DNA of 64,000 nucleotides from Flavobacterium sp. LC2016-01 (GCF_009711135.1 NZ_WMIC01000014.1:19824-83823); one strand, 5' to 3'. Shown: positions 18,479 through 27,858, counted from the stretch's first letter. Numbers and translations: made by a program. The notes: generated by a model not told the origin, from the letters alone.

Positions 18479-19063
18479 ATGAATTTTCTTGCCCACATAT
18501 ATCTTTCAGGTGATAATGATTTAATCAAGATTGGCAATTTTATGGCCGATGGCATTCGCGGAAAACAATTTGAACATTTTCCAGAAGATGTTCAAAAAGG
18601 AATTCTTTTGCACAGATTTATAGATACTTATACTGATTCGCACGATATTTTTAGACAAAGCACCAAGCGCCTGCATGAAAAATATCATCATTACGCCGGT
18701 GTAATTGTTGATATTGTGTATGATCATTTTTTAGCCAAAAACTGGACAAAATATTCCGATGAAAATCTGGAAAATTTCATAGACCGATTTTATAAATCAT
18801 TAGACGAAAATTATTCCATTCTAACGGAGAAAACACAAGGATTAATGCCGTATATGATTGAAAGAAACTGGCTTTTAAGCTATAGAACCGTTGAAGGAAT
18901 TCATCAGATTCTGACCCAAATGGACCGAAGATCCAGAAACCTTTCTAAAATGCAGTTTGCAAGCGAAGAATTAAAAGAATTTTATGCCGAATTTGAGCAG
19001 GAATTCACTGTTTTTTTCGAAGATCTCAGACTTCACGCCAACCAAAAACTACTATCATTATAA
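18479..19063 (+). CDS. ACP phosphodiesterase-like protein (AcpH/DUF479 family)
   Basis: The 194-residue protein opens MNFLAHIYLSGDNDLIKIGN and contains the conserved family segments GNFMADGIRG, GILLHRFIDTYTDSH and VDIVYDHFLAKNW, with His/Asp residues that bind a divalent metal in HD-like folds. The family is typified by AcpH, which removes 4'-phosphopantetheine from acyl carrier protein; many Bacteroidota homologues are untested. It lies 29 bases upstream of the gamma-glutamyltransferase gene and may be co-transcribed, though no functional link is clear. Confidence 0.8.
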   Translation: MNFLAHIYLSGDNDLIKIGNFMADGIRGKQFEHFPEDVQKGILLHRFIDTYTDSHDIFRQSTKRLHEKYHHYAGVIVDIVYDHFLAKNWTKYSDENLENFIDRFYKSLDENYSILTEKTQGLMPYMIERNWLLSYRTVEGIHQILTQMDRRSRNLSKMQFASEELKEFYAEFEQEFTVFFEDLRLHANQKLLSL

Positions 19064-19092
19064 AATCAAACCGCTTTAAAATATATCACTTT

Positions 19093-20775
19093 ATGAAAAA
19101 AATTTCGCTTTTATTCCTTCTTGTTTCTATTTACGGTTTTAGTCAGCAAGCTGTGCGTCCAACGGGTTTTACGGCTTCAAAAGCAATGGTTGTTTCAGCT
19201 CGGGAAGAAGCTTCCAAAATTGGTGTTGAAATAATGAAGAAAGGCGGTAACGCATTTGACGCAATGGTTGCTACCGAACTGGCTTTGGCAGTCGCTTATC
19301 CGTATGCAGGAAATCTTGGCGGAGGCGGATTTATGGTTTACCGAAAAGCAAATGGTGAAGTTGGAAGTCTTGATTACAGAGAAAAAGCACCACTGGCTGC
19401 AACAAAAAATATGTTTTTGGATAAAGACGGAAATGTCATAAAAGGAAAAAGTACTGAAACGGCTCTGGCAATTGGAGTTCCAGGAACCATTGCCGGTGTT
19501 TTTGCCGTTCATAAAAAATTAGGTTCATTGCCAATGTCTGAAATTTTAAAACCTGTAATTGCACTTGCTGAAAAAGGTGTTATTGTAACTTTAAAACAAC
19601 AGAAACAATTGGAATCCTATCACGATGCCATCGTAAAAGTGAATGGGCCAAATACGCTTATGGCTAAAAACTTTAAAGAAAGAGATACTATAAAATATCC
19701 GGCGCTTGCCAATACTTTGAAGCGAATTTTAAAAAATGGAAAAGACGAGTTTTATAAAGGCAAAACGGCGCAAATTCTAGTTGATTATTTAAAGAAAAAA
19801 GGAAGCATTATTACACTGAAAGATTTGGCGCTTTATGAAGCAAAATGGAGAAAACCGCTCCAGTTTGATTACAAAGATTTAAAAATCACATCGATGGCGC
19901 CTCCAAGCAGCGGCGGAATTTGTCTGGCTCAGATTATGAAAATGATTTCTCCATTTTATCTTTCAAAAATGGGACATAATTCAGAACAATCAATACAAGT
20001 TATTGTGGAAGCAGAAAGAAGAGCTTATGCCGACAGAAGCCAGTTTCTGGGAGATCCAGATTTTGTAAAAATTCCAATTAACGGACTTTTGGCTGACGAT
20101 TATCTAAAAGAGCGAATGTCAAATTTTGATTCAGAAAAAGCGACTTTATCATCAGATATTAAAGAAGGAAAAGTGACTTATAATGAAAGTACAGAAACAA
20201 CCCATTATTCTATTGTAGATCAATTTGGGAATGCTGTTTCGGCTACAACGACTATCAATGACGGATTTGGATCAAAATATTATTGTGATGAACTGGGCTT
20301 TTTCTTAAACAATGAAATGGATGATTTTAGTGCAAAACCGGGATCTCCAAATATGTTTGGACTTGTAGGAAATGAAGCCAACAGTATTGTACCACAAAAA
20401 AGAATGCTGAGTTCTATGACGCCAACAATTGTAGAAAAAAACGGGAAACTTTTTATGGTTGTTGGTTCACCAGGTGGATCAACCATTATTACCTCTGTAC
20501 TGCAGACAATTTTAAACGTTTACGAATATAATTTAAGCATGCAGGAAGCCGTAAATGCGCCACGTTTTCATCATCAATGGCTGCCTGATTTAATTACTTT
20601 CGAACCTAAAACTTTCAGTGATAAAACATTAGAAAACTTAAGAGCAAAAGGTTATTTAATTAATGAAAAAACAACGCCGGTAATTGGCAAAGTGGATGCT
20701 ATTTTGGTTCTGCCGGATAATACGCTTGAAGGCGGTGCTGATTTCCGTGGTGACGACAAGGCAGCGGGATTTTAA
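19093..20775 (+). CDS. ggt: Gamma-glutamyltransferase
   Basis: The 560-residue Ntn-hydrolase has a signal peptide (MKKISLLFLLVSIYGFSQQ). The autoprocessing site and catalytic nucleophile are T370 in ESTETTHYS, which splits the precursor into large and small subunits. Further family motifs are GNLGGGGF, PPSSGG, DDFSAKPG and SPGGSTI. In the periplasm it cleaves glutathione and other gamma-glutamyl compounds. No lid-loop loss or truncation is seen. It ends 82 bases before the ClC gene. Confidence 0.95.
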   Translation: MKKISLLFLLVSIYGFSQQAVRPTGFTASKAMVVSAREEASKIGVEIMKKGGNAFDAMVATELALAVAYPYAGNLGGGGFMVYRKANGEVGSLDYREKAPLAATKNMFLDKDGNVIKGKSTETALAIGVPGTIAGVFAVHKKLGSLPMSEILKPVIALAEKGVIVTLKQQKQLESYHDAIVKVNGPNTLMAKNFKERDTIKYPALANTLKRILKNGKDEFYKGKTAQILVDYLKKKGSIITLKDLALYEAKWRKPLQFDYKDLKITSMAPPSSGGICLAQIMKMISPFYLSKMGHNSEQSIQVIVEAERRAYADRSQFLGDPDFVKIPINGLLADDYLKERMSNFDSEKATLSSDIKEGKVTYNESTETTHYSIVDQFGNAVSATTTINDGFGSKYYCDELGFFLNNEMDDFSAKPGSPNMFGLVGNEANSIVPQKRMLSSMTPTIVEKNGKLFMVVGSPGGSTIITSVLQTILNVYEYNLSMQEAVNAPRFHHQWLPDLITFEPKTFSDKTLENLRAKGYLINEKTTPVIGKVDAILVLPDNTLEGGADFRGDDKAAGF

Positions 20776-20781
20776 AAAAGA

Positions 20782-20828
20782 TTTGCATCAAAAAAAGATG
20801 CAAAATTGGATGTTTAGGCCTAAATTTG
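20782..20828 (+). promoter_or_regulatory. Hairpin and -7 box between ggt and the ClC gene
   Basis: TTTGCATC and GATGCAAA form an 8-bp stem (20782-20804) without a following T-run, so it is a poor terminator. TAGGCCTA is a palindrome just after it, and TAAATTTG (20821-20828) matches the -7 consensus 28 bases upstream of the ClC start. Confidence 0.4.
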
Positions 20829-20856
20829 CATTTCTCCTGAACTTTGTAAAAAAATT

Positions 20857-22641
20857 ATGATAAAACGACTTTTTCGAAAATTAGAAACGATTATTGCCTT
20901 AGCTCAATCATTATTGACGCCAAAGCAGTTTATTTTTTTATCGAGCATATTAGTCGGTATTTCATGCGCATTTGCGGTAATTATTTTAAAAACTTTTGCG
21001 CACAGCGTTTTTTCTTTTGCAACTTATATCAGCGGGATTTTAAAGCTAGGCTTCATTAATAGTATTTTGCCAATAATAGGGATTTTATTGACTGTCTTTG
21101 TTGTCAAAAAGGTTTTAAACGGAACGATCCAAAAAGGAACTTCACAAATTTTATATGCCGTTGCAAAAAAAGCAAGTATAATTCCGAAAAAACAAATGTA
21201 TGCGCAAATTGTAACAAGCTCTTTAACTGTAGGTTTAGGAGGTTCTGCCGGATTAGAAAGTCCGATTGTTGTTACCGGAGCTGCTTTTGGTTCTAATTAT
21301 GCTCAAAATTATAAGTTAGCTTATAAAGACCGAACTTTACTAATTGGATGCGGTGTTGCAGCCGGAATTGCAGCTGCTTTTAATGCCCCAATCGCGGGAG
21401 TTCTTTTTGCTATCGAAGTTTTACTGGTTGATGTAAGTATTTCTGCTTTTACACCCATTATGATTTCTGCCGCAACGGGCGCATTGGTTTCAGCAATTGT
21501 TTTAGACGAAAGCATTCTTTTGTCTTTTAAAAAACAAGAAACATTCAATTATCACAACATTCCTTTTTATGTCGTTTTGGGAGTTTTGACAGGCTTTATG
21601 GCGATTTATTACTCGCGTAACTTTCAGCGTGTCGAACATTATTTTGGCAAAATGGAAATTGGACCCTACAAAAAAGCTTTGATAGGTTCGTCGCTTTTGG
21701 CATTATTGATTTTTATTTTTCCAACTTTATTTGGTGAAGGATATGAAAGTATTAAAACTTTATCTGAAAGTGACCCTGGACAATTATTAGACAACACATT
21801 GTTCACCAGCTTTAGAAATAACCAATGGATTTTACTCTTATTTGTTGGATGTACAATGATGGTAAAAGTTTTTGCCTCTGGACTTACAATTGGCAGCGGA
21901 GGTAACGGAGGAAATTTTGCTCCATCTCTATTTTTAGGTTCTTATTTAGGCTATTTTTTCTCCAAATTTATAAGTTTAACCGGTTTATCAAATTTGCCAA
22001 TCAGCAATTTTACAATGGTAGGAATGGCCGGAATTTTGAGCGGATTGTTTCATGCTCCTCTAACGGCAATTTTCTTAATAGCAGAAATTACAGGAGGTTA
22101 CGGCTTAATGATTCCGTTGATGATTGTTTCTTCTATCAGTTTTGCTATTTCAAAACGATTTGAAAAATATTCGCTTGACGTAAAAAATCTGGCAAAAAAA
22201 GGTCATGCATTTACAAGCAACAAAGATTCAAATATCCTATCAACCTTAGATATTGATACTATTATTCAATGCGATTATTTAACTGTTCATCCCGATGAAA
22301 ATTTGAGCAAATTGGTTGATCTAATTTCGCATTCTAACCAAGTTGTTTTTGCCGTTGTCAATAACGAAAAAGAACTGGTTGGTGTTGTGCATTTTAACGA
22401 TATTCGGGAAATTATTTTTAATGCCTATCGCGTAAAATACACCCAAATAAAAGATGTTATGAAAACTCCAGCTGCAACCATTTCATCTTATGACAGCATG
22501 GAAATTGTAATGAAAAAATTCGAACTTTCTAAATCAGCATTTCTTCCTGTTTTGCGAAATGACAAATATTATGGCTTCATTTCGAAATCTATTGCACTTG
22601 AAGCTTATCGAATGAAACTTCGTTCGATGACAATTGAATAG
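20857..22641 (+). CDS. ClC-family chloride channel/antiporter with paired CBS domains
   Basis: The 594-residue membrane protein has about ten or more helices. The selectivity-filter motif GSAGLESP carries the gating glutamate E134, which suggests Cl-/H+ exchange, and a second filter motif GSGGNGGNFAPSLF lies near residue 350. The C-terminal 150 residues contain two CBS motifs (CDYLTVHPDENLS and VMKTPAATISSYDS), a cytosolic regulatory module that often binds adenine nucleotides. The family moves chloride, fluoride or nitrate; the ion here is not provable. The palindrome just after the stop overlaps the promoter of the Fic gene. Confidence 0.92.
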   Translation: MIKRLFRKLETIIALAQSLLTPKQFIFLSSILVGISCAFAVIILKTFAHSVFSFATYISGILKLGFINSILPIIGILLTVFVVKKVLNGTIQKGTSQILYAVAKKASIIPKKQMYAQIVTSSLTVGLGGSAGLESPIVVTGAAFGSNYAQNYKLAYKDRTLLIGCGVAAGIAAAFNAPIAGVLFAIEVLLVDVSISAFTPIMISAATGALVSAIVLDESILLSFKKQETFNYHNIPFYVVLGVLTGFMAIYYSRNFQRVEHYFGKMEIGPYKKALIGSSLLALLIFIFPTLFGEGYESIKTLSESDPGQLLDNTLFTSFRNNQWILLLFVGCTMMVKVFASGLTIGSGGNGGNFAPSLFLGSYLGYFFSKFISLTGLSNLPISNFTMVGMAGILSGLFHAPLTAIFLIAEITGGYGLMIPLMIVSSISFAISKRFEKYSLDVKNLAKKGHAFTSNKDSNILSTLDIDTIIQCDYLTVHPDENLSKLVDLISHSNQVVFAVVNNEKELVGVVHFNDIREIIFNAYRVKYTQIKDVMKTPAATISSYDSMEIVMKKFELSKSAFLPVLRNDKYYGFISKSIALEAYRMKLRSMTIE

Positions 22642-22648
22642 TTTTAAT

Positions 22649-22680
22649 ATCGGATAAGTTAAAAATTTGTTTTATCCGAT
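22649..22680. promoter_or_regulatory. Perfect palindrome overlapping the Fic promoter
   Basis: ATCGGATAA (22649-22657) and TTATCCGAT (22672-22680) are perfect inverted arms around a 14-base centre. There is no T-run afterwards, so it is a weak terminator. The centre contains the TTTG -33 box of the Fic promoter, as expected for a repressor operator. Confidence 0.6.
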
Positions 22681-22697
22681 ATTAAGAAATACTTTTG
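22666..22697 (+). promoter_or_regulatory. Promoter of the Fic gene (-33 TTTG, -7 TACTTTTG)
   Basis: TTTG (22666-22669) and TACTTTTG (22690-22697) are separated by exactly 20 bases, a close match to the Bacteroidota consensus. Transcription should start at about 22703, one to three bases before the ATG, giving a leaderless or nearly leaderless mRNA. Confidence 0.65.
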
Positions 22698-22704
22698 TAG
22701 GAAT

Positions 22705-23658
22705 ATGTGGAATATAAACCTAACATACAGAGAAGAATTTCAATCAACTTTTGACCGATTGTACCAAAAAAGGCTTGATCTGCAAAACAGCAGACCATTG
22801 CCTAATATCGCTTTGCATAAAATTCGCGAAAGCTTATCTTTAGAATGGACTTATAATTCTAACAGTATTGAAGGAAATACAATGAGTCTTCGCGAAACTC
22901 AAATGGTTATTCAGGAAGGAATTACCATAAAAGGAAAATCACTTCGGGAACATTTTGAAACGCACAATCACGATAAAGCTATTGATTACTTATATTCGAT
23001 CGTTGATGATAATTATAAACTTCGAAGCATTGATATTCTTTCGCTTCATGGTTTGGTTTTACGTTCTATAGAAGATGATTTTGCAGGTCGTTTACGAAAC
23101 GGAGGTGTTCGAATTTCAGGAGCTAATTTTATGCCTCCAAATGCCAATAAAGTTTCAGATTACCTAGATGAATTGATAGAATTTATCAATACAAATCCGT
23201 TAGGGTTAAATGATATTGAATTGGCCACTATTTACCATCATAAACTTGTTTGGATACATCCTTTTTTTGATGGAAATGGCCGAACAGTTCGTTTAAGCAT
23301 GAATTTATTATTGATGCGTTGTGCTTTTCCACCTGCTATTATTTTAAAAAATGATCGCAAAAAATATTATGAAGCGCTTAATCAGGCTAATAATGGCAAT
23401 TATCAAAAACTAACACTTTTGATATGCCAGGCTTTAGAACGCACTCTTAATATTTATTTGAGTGCAATGCCGGGAAGTACTTATGATTATCAATCGATAC
23501 AAAACATTGTAAGTGAACCTGATAGTCCTTACGGTCAAGAATACGTAAGTTTACTGGCCAGAACAGGAAAAATTGATGCTTATAAAGAAGGCCGAAATTG
23601 GTACACAACCAAAGAAGCCATCGAAGAATATATGGCAACCAGAAAACGAAAACGCTAA
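22705..23658 (+). CDS. Fic-domain protein, class II with N-terminal inhibitory motif
   Basis: The 317-residue protein has the complete Fic motif HPFFDGNGRTVR (H185), which transfers AMP or another nucleotide moiety to target hydroxyls. The inhibitory motif S-N-S-I-E-G-N (52-58, E56) lies before the Fic core, so this is a self-inhibited class II enzyme. The C-terminus (LLARTGKIDAYKEGRNWYT) resembles a small winged or excisionase-type helix-turn-helix. No antitoxin gene is adjacent. The ATG at 22705 keeps the conserved N-terminus, and the next ATG would fall after the inhibitory motif. The target is unknown. Confidence 0.93.
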   Translation: MWNINLTYREEFQSTFDRLYQKRLDLQNSRPLPNIALHKIRESLSLEWTYNSNSIEGNTMSLRETQMVIQEGITIKGKSLREHFETHNHDKAIDYLYSIVDDNYKLRSIDILSLHGLVLRSIEDDFAGRLRNGGVRISGANFMPPNANKVSDYLDELIEFINTNPLGLNDIELATIYHHKLVWIHPFFDGNGRTVRLSMNLLLMRCAFPPAIILKNDRKKYYEALNQANNGNYQKLTLLICQALERTLNIYLSAMPGSTYDYQSIQNIVSEPDSPYGQEYVSLLARTGKIDAYKEGRNWYTTKEAIEEYMATRKRKR

Positions 23659-23677
23659 CTTGAGTTAGCGTTTTTTT
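23650..23677 (+). terminator. Terminator overlapping the Fic stop codon
   Basis: AACGCTAACT pairs with AGTTAGCGTT and is followed by a run of T residues. The stop codon TAA is inside the 5' arm. Confidence 0.85.
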
Positions 23678-23735
23678 GTTACTAATTGTAACATAAACTT
23701 TTGCTATCGAGCACAAAAAGAACAAATCAAAGTGG

Positions 23736-23743
23736 TAACTTTG
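23736..23743 (+). promoter_or_regulatory. -7 box of uvrA
   Basis: TAACTTTG fits TAnnTTTG. Transcription would start near 23750, which rules against the upstream TTG at 23748 and supports ATG 23760 as the uvrA start, with a leader of about ten bases. Confidence 0.5.
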
Positions 23744-23759
23744 CGTTTTGCTCAAAATT

Positions 23760-26591
23760 ATGTTAGAAAAAGACAATACTATTGAAGTTCTTGGTGCAAG
23801 AGTTCATAATCTTAAAAATATAGACATTTCTATTCCGCGTGAAAAACTTGTTGTGATAACAGGTCTTTCAGGTTCGGGAAAATCTTCTTTGGCTTTTGAT
23901 ACTATTTATGCCGAAGGTCAGCGTCGTTATGTTGAAACTTTCTCTGCTTATGCCAGACAATTTCTAGGCGGTTTAGAGCGTCCTGATGTTGATAAAATTG
24001 ACGGGCTTTCTCCTGTAATTGCAATTGAACAAAAAACAACCAGTAAAAGTCCACGCTCAACTGTTGGAACTATTACTGAGATATACGATTTCCTTAGACT
24101 TTTATACGCCCGTGGCGCCGATGCATACAGTTACAACACAGGCGAAAAAATGGTTTCGTACTCCGATGAGCAAATTAAAGATTTGATTATTCAGGATTAT
24201 AATGGCAAACGAATCAATATTCTAGCGCCTGTTATTAAAGCCAGAAAAGGACATTATGCCGAATTATTCCAGCAAATTACCAAACAAGGATTCTTAAAAG
24301 TCCGAGTAAATGGTGAAGTTCAGGATTTGGTTTCAGGAATGAAATTAGATCGTTACAAAACGCATGATATTGAAATTGTAGTTGACCGAATGCAGATTGA
24401 AGATACACCAGACAATCAGAAAAGATTGGCTGAAAGTATTAATACTGCTATGCATCATGGAGAAAATGTTCTGATGATTTTAGATCAGGATTCAAATGAA
24501 GTACGTTATTTCAGTAGAAATTTGATGTGTCCGACAACTGGAATTTCGTACCAAAATCCGGAACCGAATTTATTTTCATTCAACTCGCCAAAAGGTGCTT
24601 GTCCGCATTGTAACGGACTTGGAACTGTTCATGAAATCAATGTTAAAAAGATAATTCCAAATCCGAAATTATCAATAAAAGCAGGTGGTTTTGTGCCGCT
24701 TGGCGAATATAAGTCTTCTTGGATTTTTAAGCAGTTGGAAACAATTGGAGAAAAATTCGGATTTAAACTTACGGATCCAATTGAGAAAATTCCGGAAGAA
24801 GCCATGACCATGATTTTGCATGGCGGAAAAGATAAATTTACAGTAAGTTCGAAAGATCTTGGCGTAACAAGAGATTATAAAATTGATTTCGAGGGAATTT
24901 CTAATTTTATCAAAAATCAATACGACGAAAGTGCGACAACAAGCATAAAACGTTGGGCAAAAGATTTCATGGATGAAATTAACTGTCCGGTTTGCGAAGG
25001 TTCTCGCCTTAAAAAAGAAGCACAGTTTTTTAGAGTAAATGAAAAAAATATCACCGAATTGTGTGATATGGATATTTCTGATTTAACAGCTTGGTTTCAG
25101 GATTTAAATAATCATTTGACTGACAAACAGCTTTTAATTGCTTCTGAAGTTGTAAAAGAAATCAAAGATCGTTTGAACTTTCTGATGAATGTAGGTTTGA
25201 ATTATTTGGCTTTAAGCCGAAGTTCAAAATCACTTTCTGGAGGAGAAGCACAACGTATTCGTCTGGCAACACAAATCGGTTCGCAATTGGTTGGTGTTTT
25301 GTATATTTTGGATGAGCCAAGTATTGGTTTGCACCAAAGAGACAATGAAAAACTGATTCATTCCTTAGAACAATTACGTGATATTGGGAACTCCGTTATT
25401 GTTGTAGAACACGACAAAGACATGATCGAAAAAGCCGATTATGTAATTGATATTGGCCCAAAAGCTGGAAAATATGGCGGTGAAATTATCAGTATTGGGA
25501 CTCCTGCACAAACCCTAAAATCGAACACTATTACCGCTCAATATTTGAATGGTAAAATGAAATTAGAGATTCCGAAAAAGCGTCGTGAAGGAAACGGAAA
25601 ATTTTTAAAACTAACTGGGGCAACAGGAAATAATCTTAAAAATGTTTCAATCGAAATTCCGTTAGGGCAATTAACTTGTGTAACCGGAGTTTCTGGAAGC
25701 GGAAAATCGACATTGATAAATGAGACGCTCTACCCTATTTTGAACGCTTATTATTTTAATGGCGTAAAAAAACCACAGCCTTATAAAAAGATCGAAGGGT
25801 TAGAACATATTGACAAAGTAATTGATATTGACCAAAGTCCGATTGGACGAACACCTCGTTCGAATCCAGCGACTTATACAGAAGTTTTTACTGAAATTAG
25901 AAACTTGTTTACCATGACTTCTGAAAGCATGATTCGTGGCTACAAAGCAGGGCGTTTTAGTTTCAACGTAAAAGGTGGACGCTGTGAAACCTGCGAAGGT
26001 TCTGGCGTGAGAACAATCGAAATGAACTTTTTACCTGATGTTTATGTTGAATGTGAGACTTGTCAAGGAAAACGTTTTAACAGAGAAACTTTAGAAATTC
26101 GATACAAAGGAAAATCAATTTCGGATGTATTGAACATGACAGTCGATGAAGCGGTTCCATTTTTTGAAAATATTCCGAAGATTTACAGAAAAGTAAAAAC
26201 GATTCAAGATGTTGGTTTAGGATATATTACACTTGGTCAGCAAAGCACAACGCTTTCGGGCGGTGAAGCACAACGTATAAAATTGGCAGGAGAATTATCT
26301 AAAAAAGATACCGGAAATACGTTTTATATTCTGGACGAACCTACAACAGGTTTGCACTTTGAAGACATTAGAGTTTTAATGGAAGTGATTAATAAACTGG
26401 TTGACAAAGGAAATACGATTCTGGTAATCGAACATAATATGGACGTTATCAAACTTGCCGATTATATTATTGATATTGGTCCTGAAGGTGGAAAAGGCGG
26501 TGGACAATTGATTGCTAAAGGAACTCCTGAAGAAGTGGCGAAAAATAAAAAAAGTTATACAGCTAAGTTTTTGAAAAAAGAGTTAGAGTAA
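23760..26591 (+). CDS. uvrA: Excinuclease ABC subunit A
   Basis: The 943-residue UvrA has two ABC ATPase halves: Walker A GLSGSGKS (35-42) and GVSGSGKS near residue 650, ABC signatures LSGGEAQRI twice, and Walker B LDEPSIGLH and LDEPTTGLH. The C-terminal zinc module is intact (CETCEG, then CETCQG). The N-terminal module keeps C257, C281 and C284, but the second position is T260 (CPTTG). UvrA recognises bulky DNA lesions with UvrB. The start chosen is ATG 23760; a TTG at 23748 would add four residues but overlaps the predicted transcription start. Confidence 0.97.
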   Translation: MLEKDNTIEVLGARVHNLKNIDISIPREKLVVITGLSGSGKSSLAFDTIYAEGQRRYVETFSAYARQFLGGLERPDVDKIDGLSPVIAIEQKTTSKSPRSTVGTITEIYDFLRLLYARGADAYSYNTGEKMVSYSDEQIKDLIIQDYNGKRINILAPVIKARKGHYAELFQQITKQGFLKVRVNGEVQDLVSGMKLDRYKTHDIEIVVDRMQIEDTPDNQKRLAESINTAMHHGENVLMILDQDSNEVRYFSRNLMCPTTGISYQNPEPNLFSFNSPKGACPHCNGLGTVHEINVKKIIPNPKLSIKAGGFVPLGEYKSSWIFKQLETIGEKFGFKLTDPIEKIPEEAMTMILHGGKDKFTVSSKDLGVTRDYKIDFEGISNFIKNQYDESATTSIKRWAKDFMDEINCPVCEGSRLKKEAQFFRVNEKNITELCDMDISDLTAWFQDLNNHLTDKQLLIASEVVKEIKDRLNFLMNVGLNYLALSRSSKSLSGGEAQRIRLATQIGSQLVGVLYILDEPSIGLHQRDNEKLIHSLEQLRDIGNSVIVVEHDKDMIEKADYVIDIGPKAGKYGGEIISIGTPAQTLKSNTITAQYLNGKMKLEIPKKRREGNGKFLKLTGATGNNLKNVSIEIPLGQLTCVTGVSGSGKSTLINETLYPILNAYYFNGVKKPQPYKKIEGLEHIDKVIDIDQSPIGRTPRSNPATYTEVFTEIRNLFTMTSESMIRGYKAGRFSFNVKGGRCETCEGSGVRTIEMNFLPDVYVECETCQGKRFNRETLEIRYKGKSISDVLNMTVDEAVPFFENIPKIYRKVKTIQDVGLGYITLGQQSTTLSGGEAQRIKLAGELSKKDTGNTFYILDEPTTGLHFEDIRVLMEVINKLVDKGNTILVIEHNMDVIKLADYIIDIGPEGGKGGGQLIAKGTPEEVAKNKKSYTAKFLKKELE

Positions 26592-26596
26592 AAAAC

Positions 26597-26626
26597 ATCT
26601 TTGTCAAAGTTTAAAACTTTGACAAA
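26597..26626. repeat. Inverted repeat after uvrA
   Basis: CTTTGTCAAAGTTT and AAACTTTGACAAAG form a near-perfect hairpin. The 3' flank is TTCTTC, only a weak T-run, so termination is possible but not strong. The motif resembles the CAAAG-rich repeat at 47501. Confidence 0.6.
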
Positions 26627-26863
26627 GTTCTTCAAACCCGCATTAATTCGAAACCTATTTAATTTCGAAAAAATTTTGACACAATCAATTGATAATGAAA
26701 TCAAACCCTAAACTTCATTATTACCTAAACATTACTTTTAGATTATAACCTTCCCTTTTTGTAACAATTCTAATAAAAAGTGTTAATTTAGCATCCGCCT
26801 TTTTTCAAAATTTTAGACTTTGAATTAAGATGTTTCAATTAGACCAATTGTCTATTTGAAACC

Positions 26864-26947
26864 GACTGCCCTAGCCCTGATGGGAGCGGCATCCTTTTGT
26901 GCCGGGGTTCGGCGCAAAAGATATAGCGGACAGCAGGAATAGCTCCT
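26864..26947 (+). ncRNA. Structured RNA-like element, copy 1
   Basis: The outer stem pairs CTAGCCCTG (26871-26879) with CAGGAATAG (26934-26942). The inner stem pairs CTTTTGTGCCG (26894-26904) with CGGCGCAAAAG (26910-26920) around loop GGGTT. A second copy at 50.3 kb on the minus strand keeps both stems through compensatory changes. It lies about 66 bases upstream of the LOG gene on the same strand, so it could be a leader element or a separate RNA. It may be the flavobacterial flavo-1 RNA of Rfam, but I could not compare it. The rest of the 417-base gap 26592-27008 shows no gene. Confidence 0.65.
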
Positions 26948-27008
26948 TATTCTGACTATAATTAAAATGACAGCTTAAATAAAAATATAAATAATTAAAA
27001 TACCTAAA

Positions 27009-27737
27009 ATGAGATTAGAAGATTTTGATAATGATGAAGATAAAGTAATCCAGGACAGTCTAAAACAGAAAACTTGGAATGAAATTAGAACCAATGACAG
27101 CTGGGCGATTTTTAAAATCATGTCGGAGTTTGTGAATGGTTATGAAAGCATGGGACGTATTGGACCTTGTGTTTCGATTTTTGGATCGGCGAGAACAAAA
27201 CCAGATGATAAATACTATTTACTGGCTGAAAAAATTGCTTTCAAAATTAGTAAAGCTGGTTATGGTGTAATTACAGGCGGAGGGCCAGGAATTATGGAAG
27301 CCGGAAATAAAGGAGCACATTTAGGAGGCGGAACATCTGTTGGTTTGAATATTGAACTGCCTTTTGAACAGCATTTCAACCCTTATATTGATCACGATAA
27401 AAACTTGAATTTCGATTATTTCTTTGTGAGAAAAGTAATGTTCGTTAAATATTCACAAGGTTTTGTGGTTATGCCGGGAGGTTTTGGAACTCTGGACGAA
27501 ATGTTTGAAGCGATTACTTTGATTCAAACTAAGAAAATTGGAAAATTTCCAATTATATTAGTTGGAATTGAATTTTGGTCAGGATTGATCGAATGGGTAA
27601 AAACAGTTTTGGTTGAAAAAATGAAAACGGTAAGCCCTGAAGATTTAAACTTATTCAAAATCGTTGATACCGAAGATGAAGTGGTTGACGTTCTAGACAA
27701 ATTCTACAAGAAATACGATTTAAGTCCGAATTTCTAA
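27009..27737 (+). CDS. LOG-family (TIGR00730) phosphoribohydrolase-like protein
   Basis: The 242-residue Rossmann-fold protein has both LOG signatures, GGGPGIMEA (90-98) and PGGFGTLDE (156-164). Characterised members release cytokinin bases from nucleotide monophosphates; others hydrolyse other nucleotide 5'-monophosphates, and the old label 'lysine decarboxylase' is wrong. The N-terminal 45 residues are a helical extension seen in the longer bacterial subgroup. It stands alone, preceded by the structured RNA-like element and followed by an inverted repeat and a terminator. Confidence 0.92.
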   Translation: MRLEDFDNDEDKVIQDSLKQKTWNEIRTNDSWAIFKIMSEFVNGYESMGRIGPCVSIFGSARTKPDDKYYLLAEKIAFKISKAGYGVITGGGPGIMEAGNKGAHLGGGTSVGLNIELPFEQHFNPYIDHDKNLNFDYFFVRKVMFVKYSQGFVVMPGGFGTLDEMFEAITLIQTKKIGKFPIILVGIEFWSGLIEWVKTVLVEKMKTVSPEDLNLFKIVDTEDEVVDVLDKFYKKYDLSPNF

Positions 27738-27749
27738 AATATTTTTTTA

Positions 27750-27828
27750 AACCATATAAGTGATATAAGTTCATTAAAAAGGATTGCTTAGAGCTTTAAT
27801 TAAATAAACTTATATCACTTATATGGTT
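27750..27828. repeat. 22-bp perfect inverted repeat, AACCATATAAGTG family
   Basis: The left arm 27750-27771 (AACCATATAAGTGATATAAG plus TT) and the right arm 27807-27828 are exact reverse complements with a 35-base centre. The left arm and its right flank recur almost base for base at 39641-39677, so this is a dispersed element. Confidence 0.8.
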
Positions 27829-27858
27829 AAATTTTACTGCAAGTACGCAAAAATTGAG

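Noticed and set aside
20782..20804. TTTGCATC/GATGCAAA hairpin as a terminator of ggt
   Set aside because: No T-run follows; kept only as a possible regulatory hairpin.
22705..23658. Fic gene as half of a toxin-antitoxin pair
   Set aside because: The inhibitory motif is built into the same protein, and no small antitoxin ORF adjoins it.
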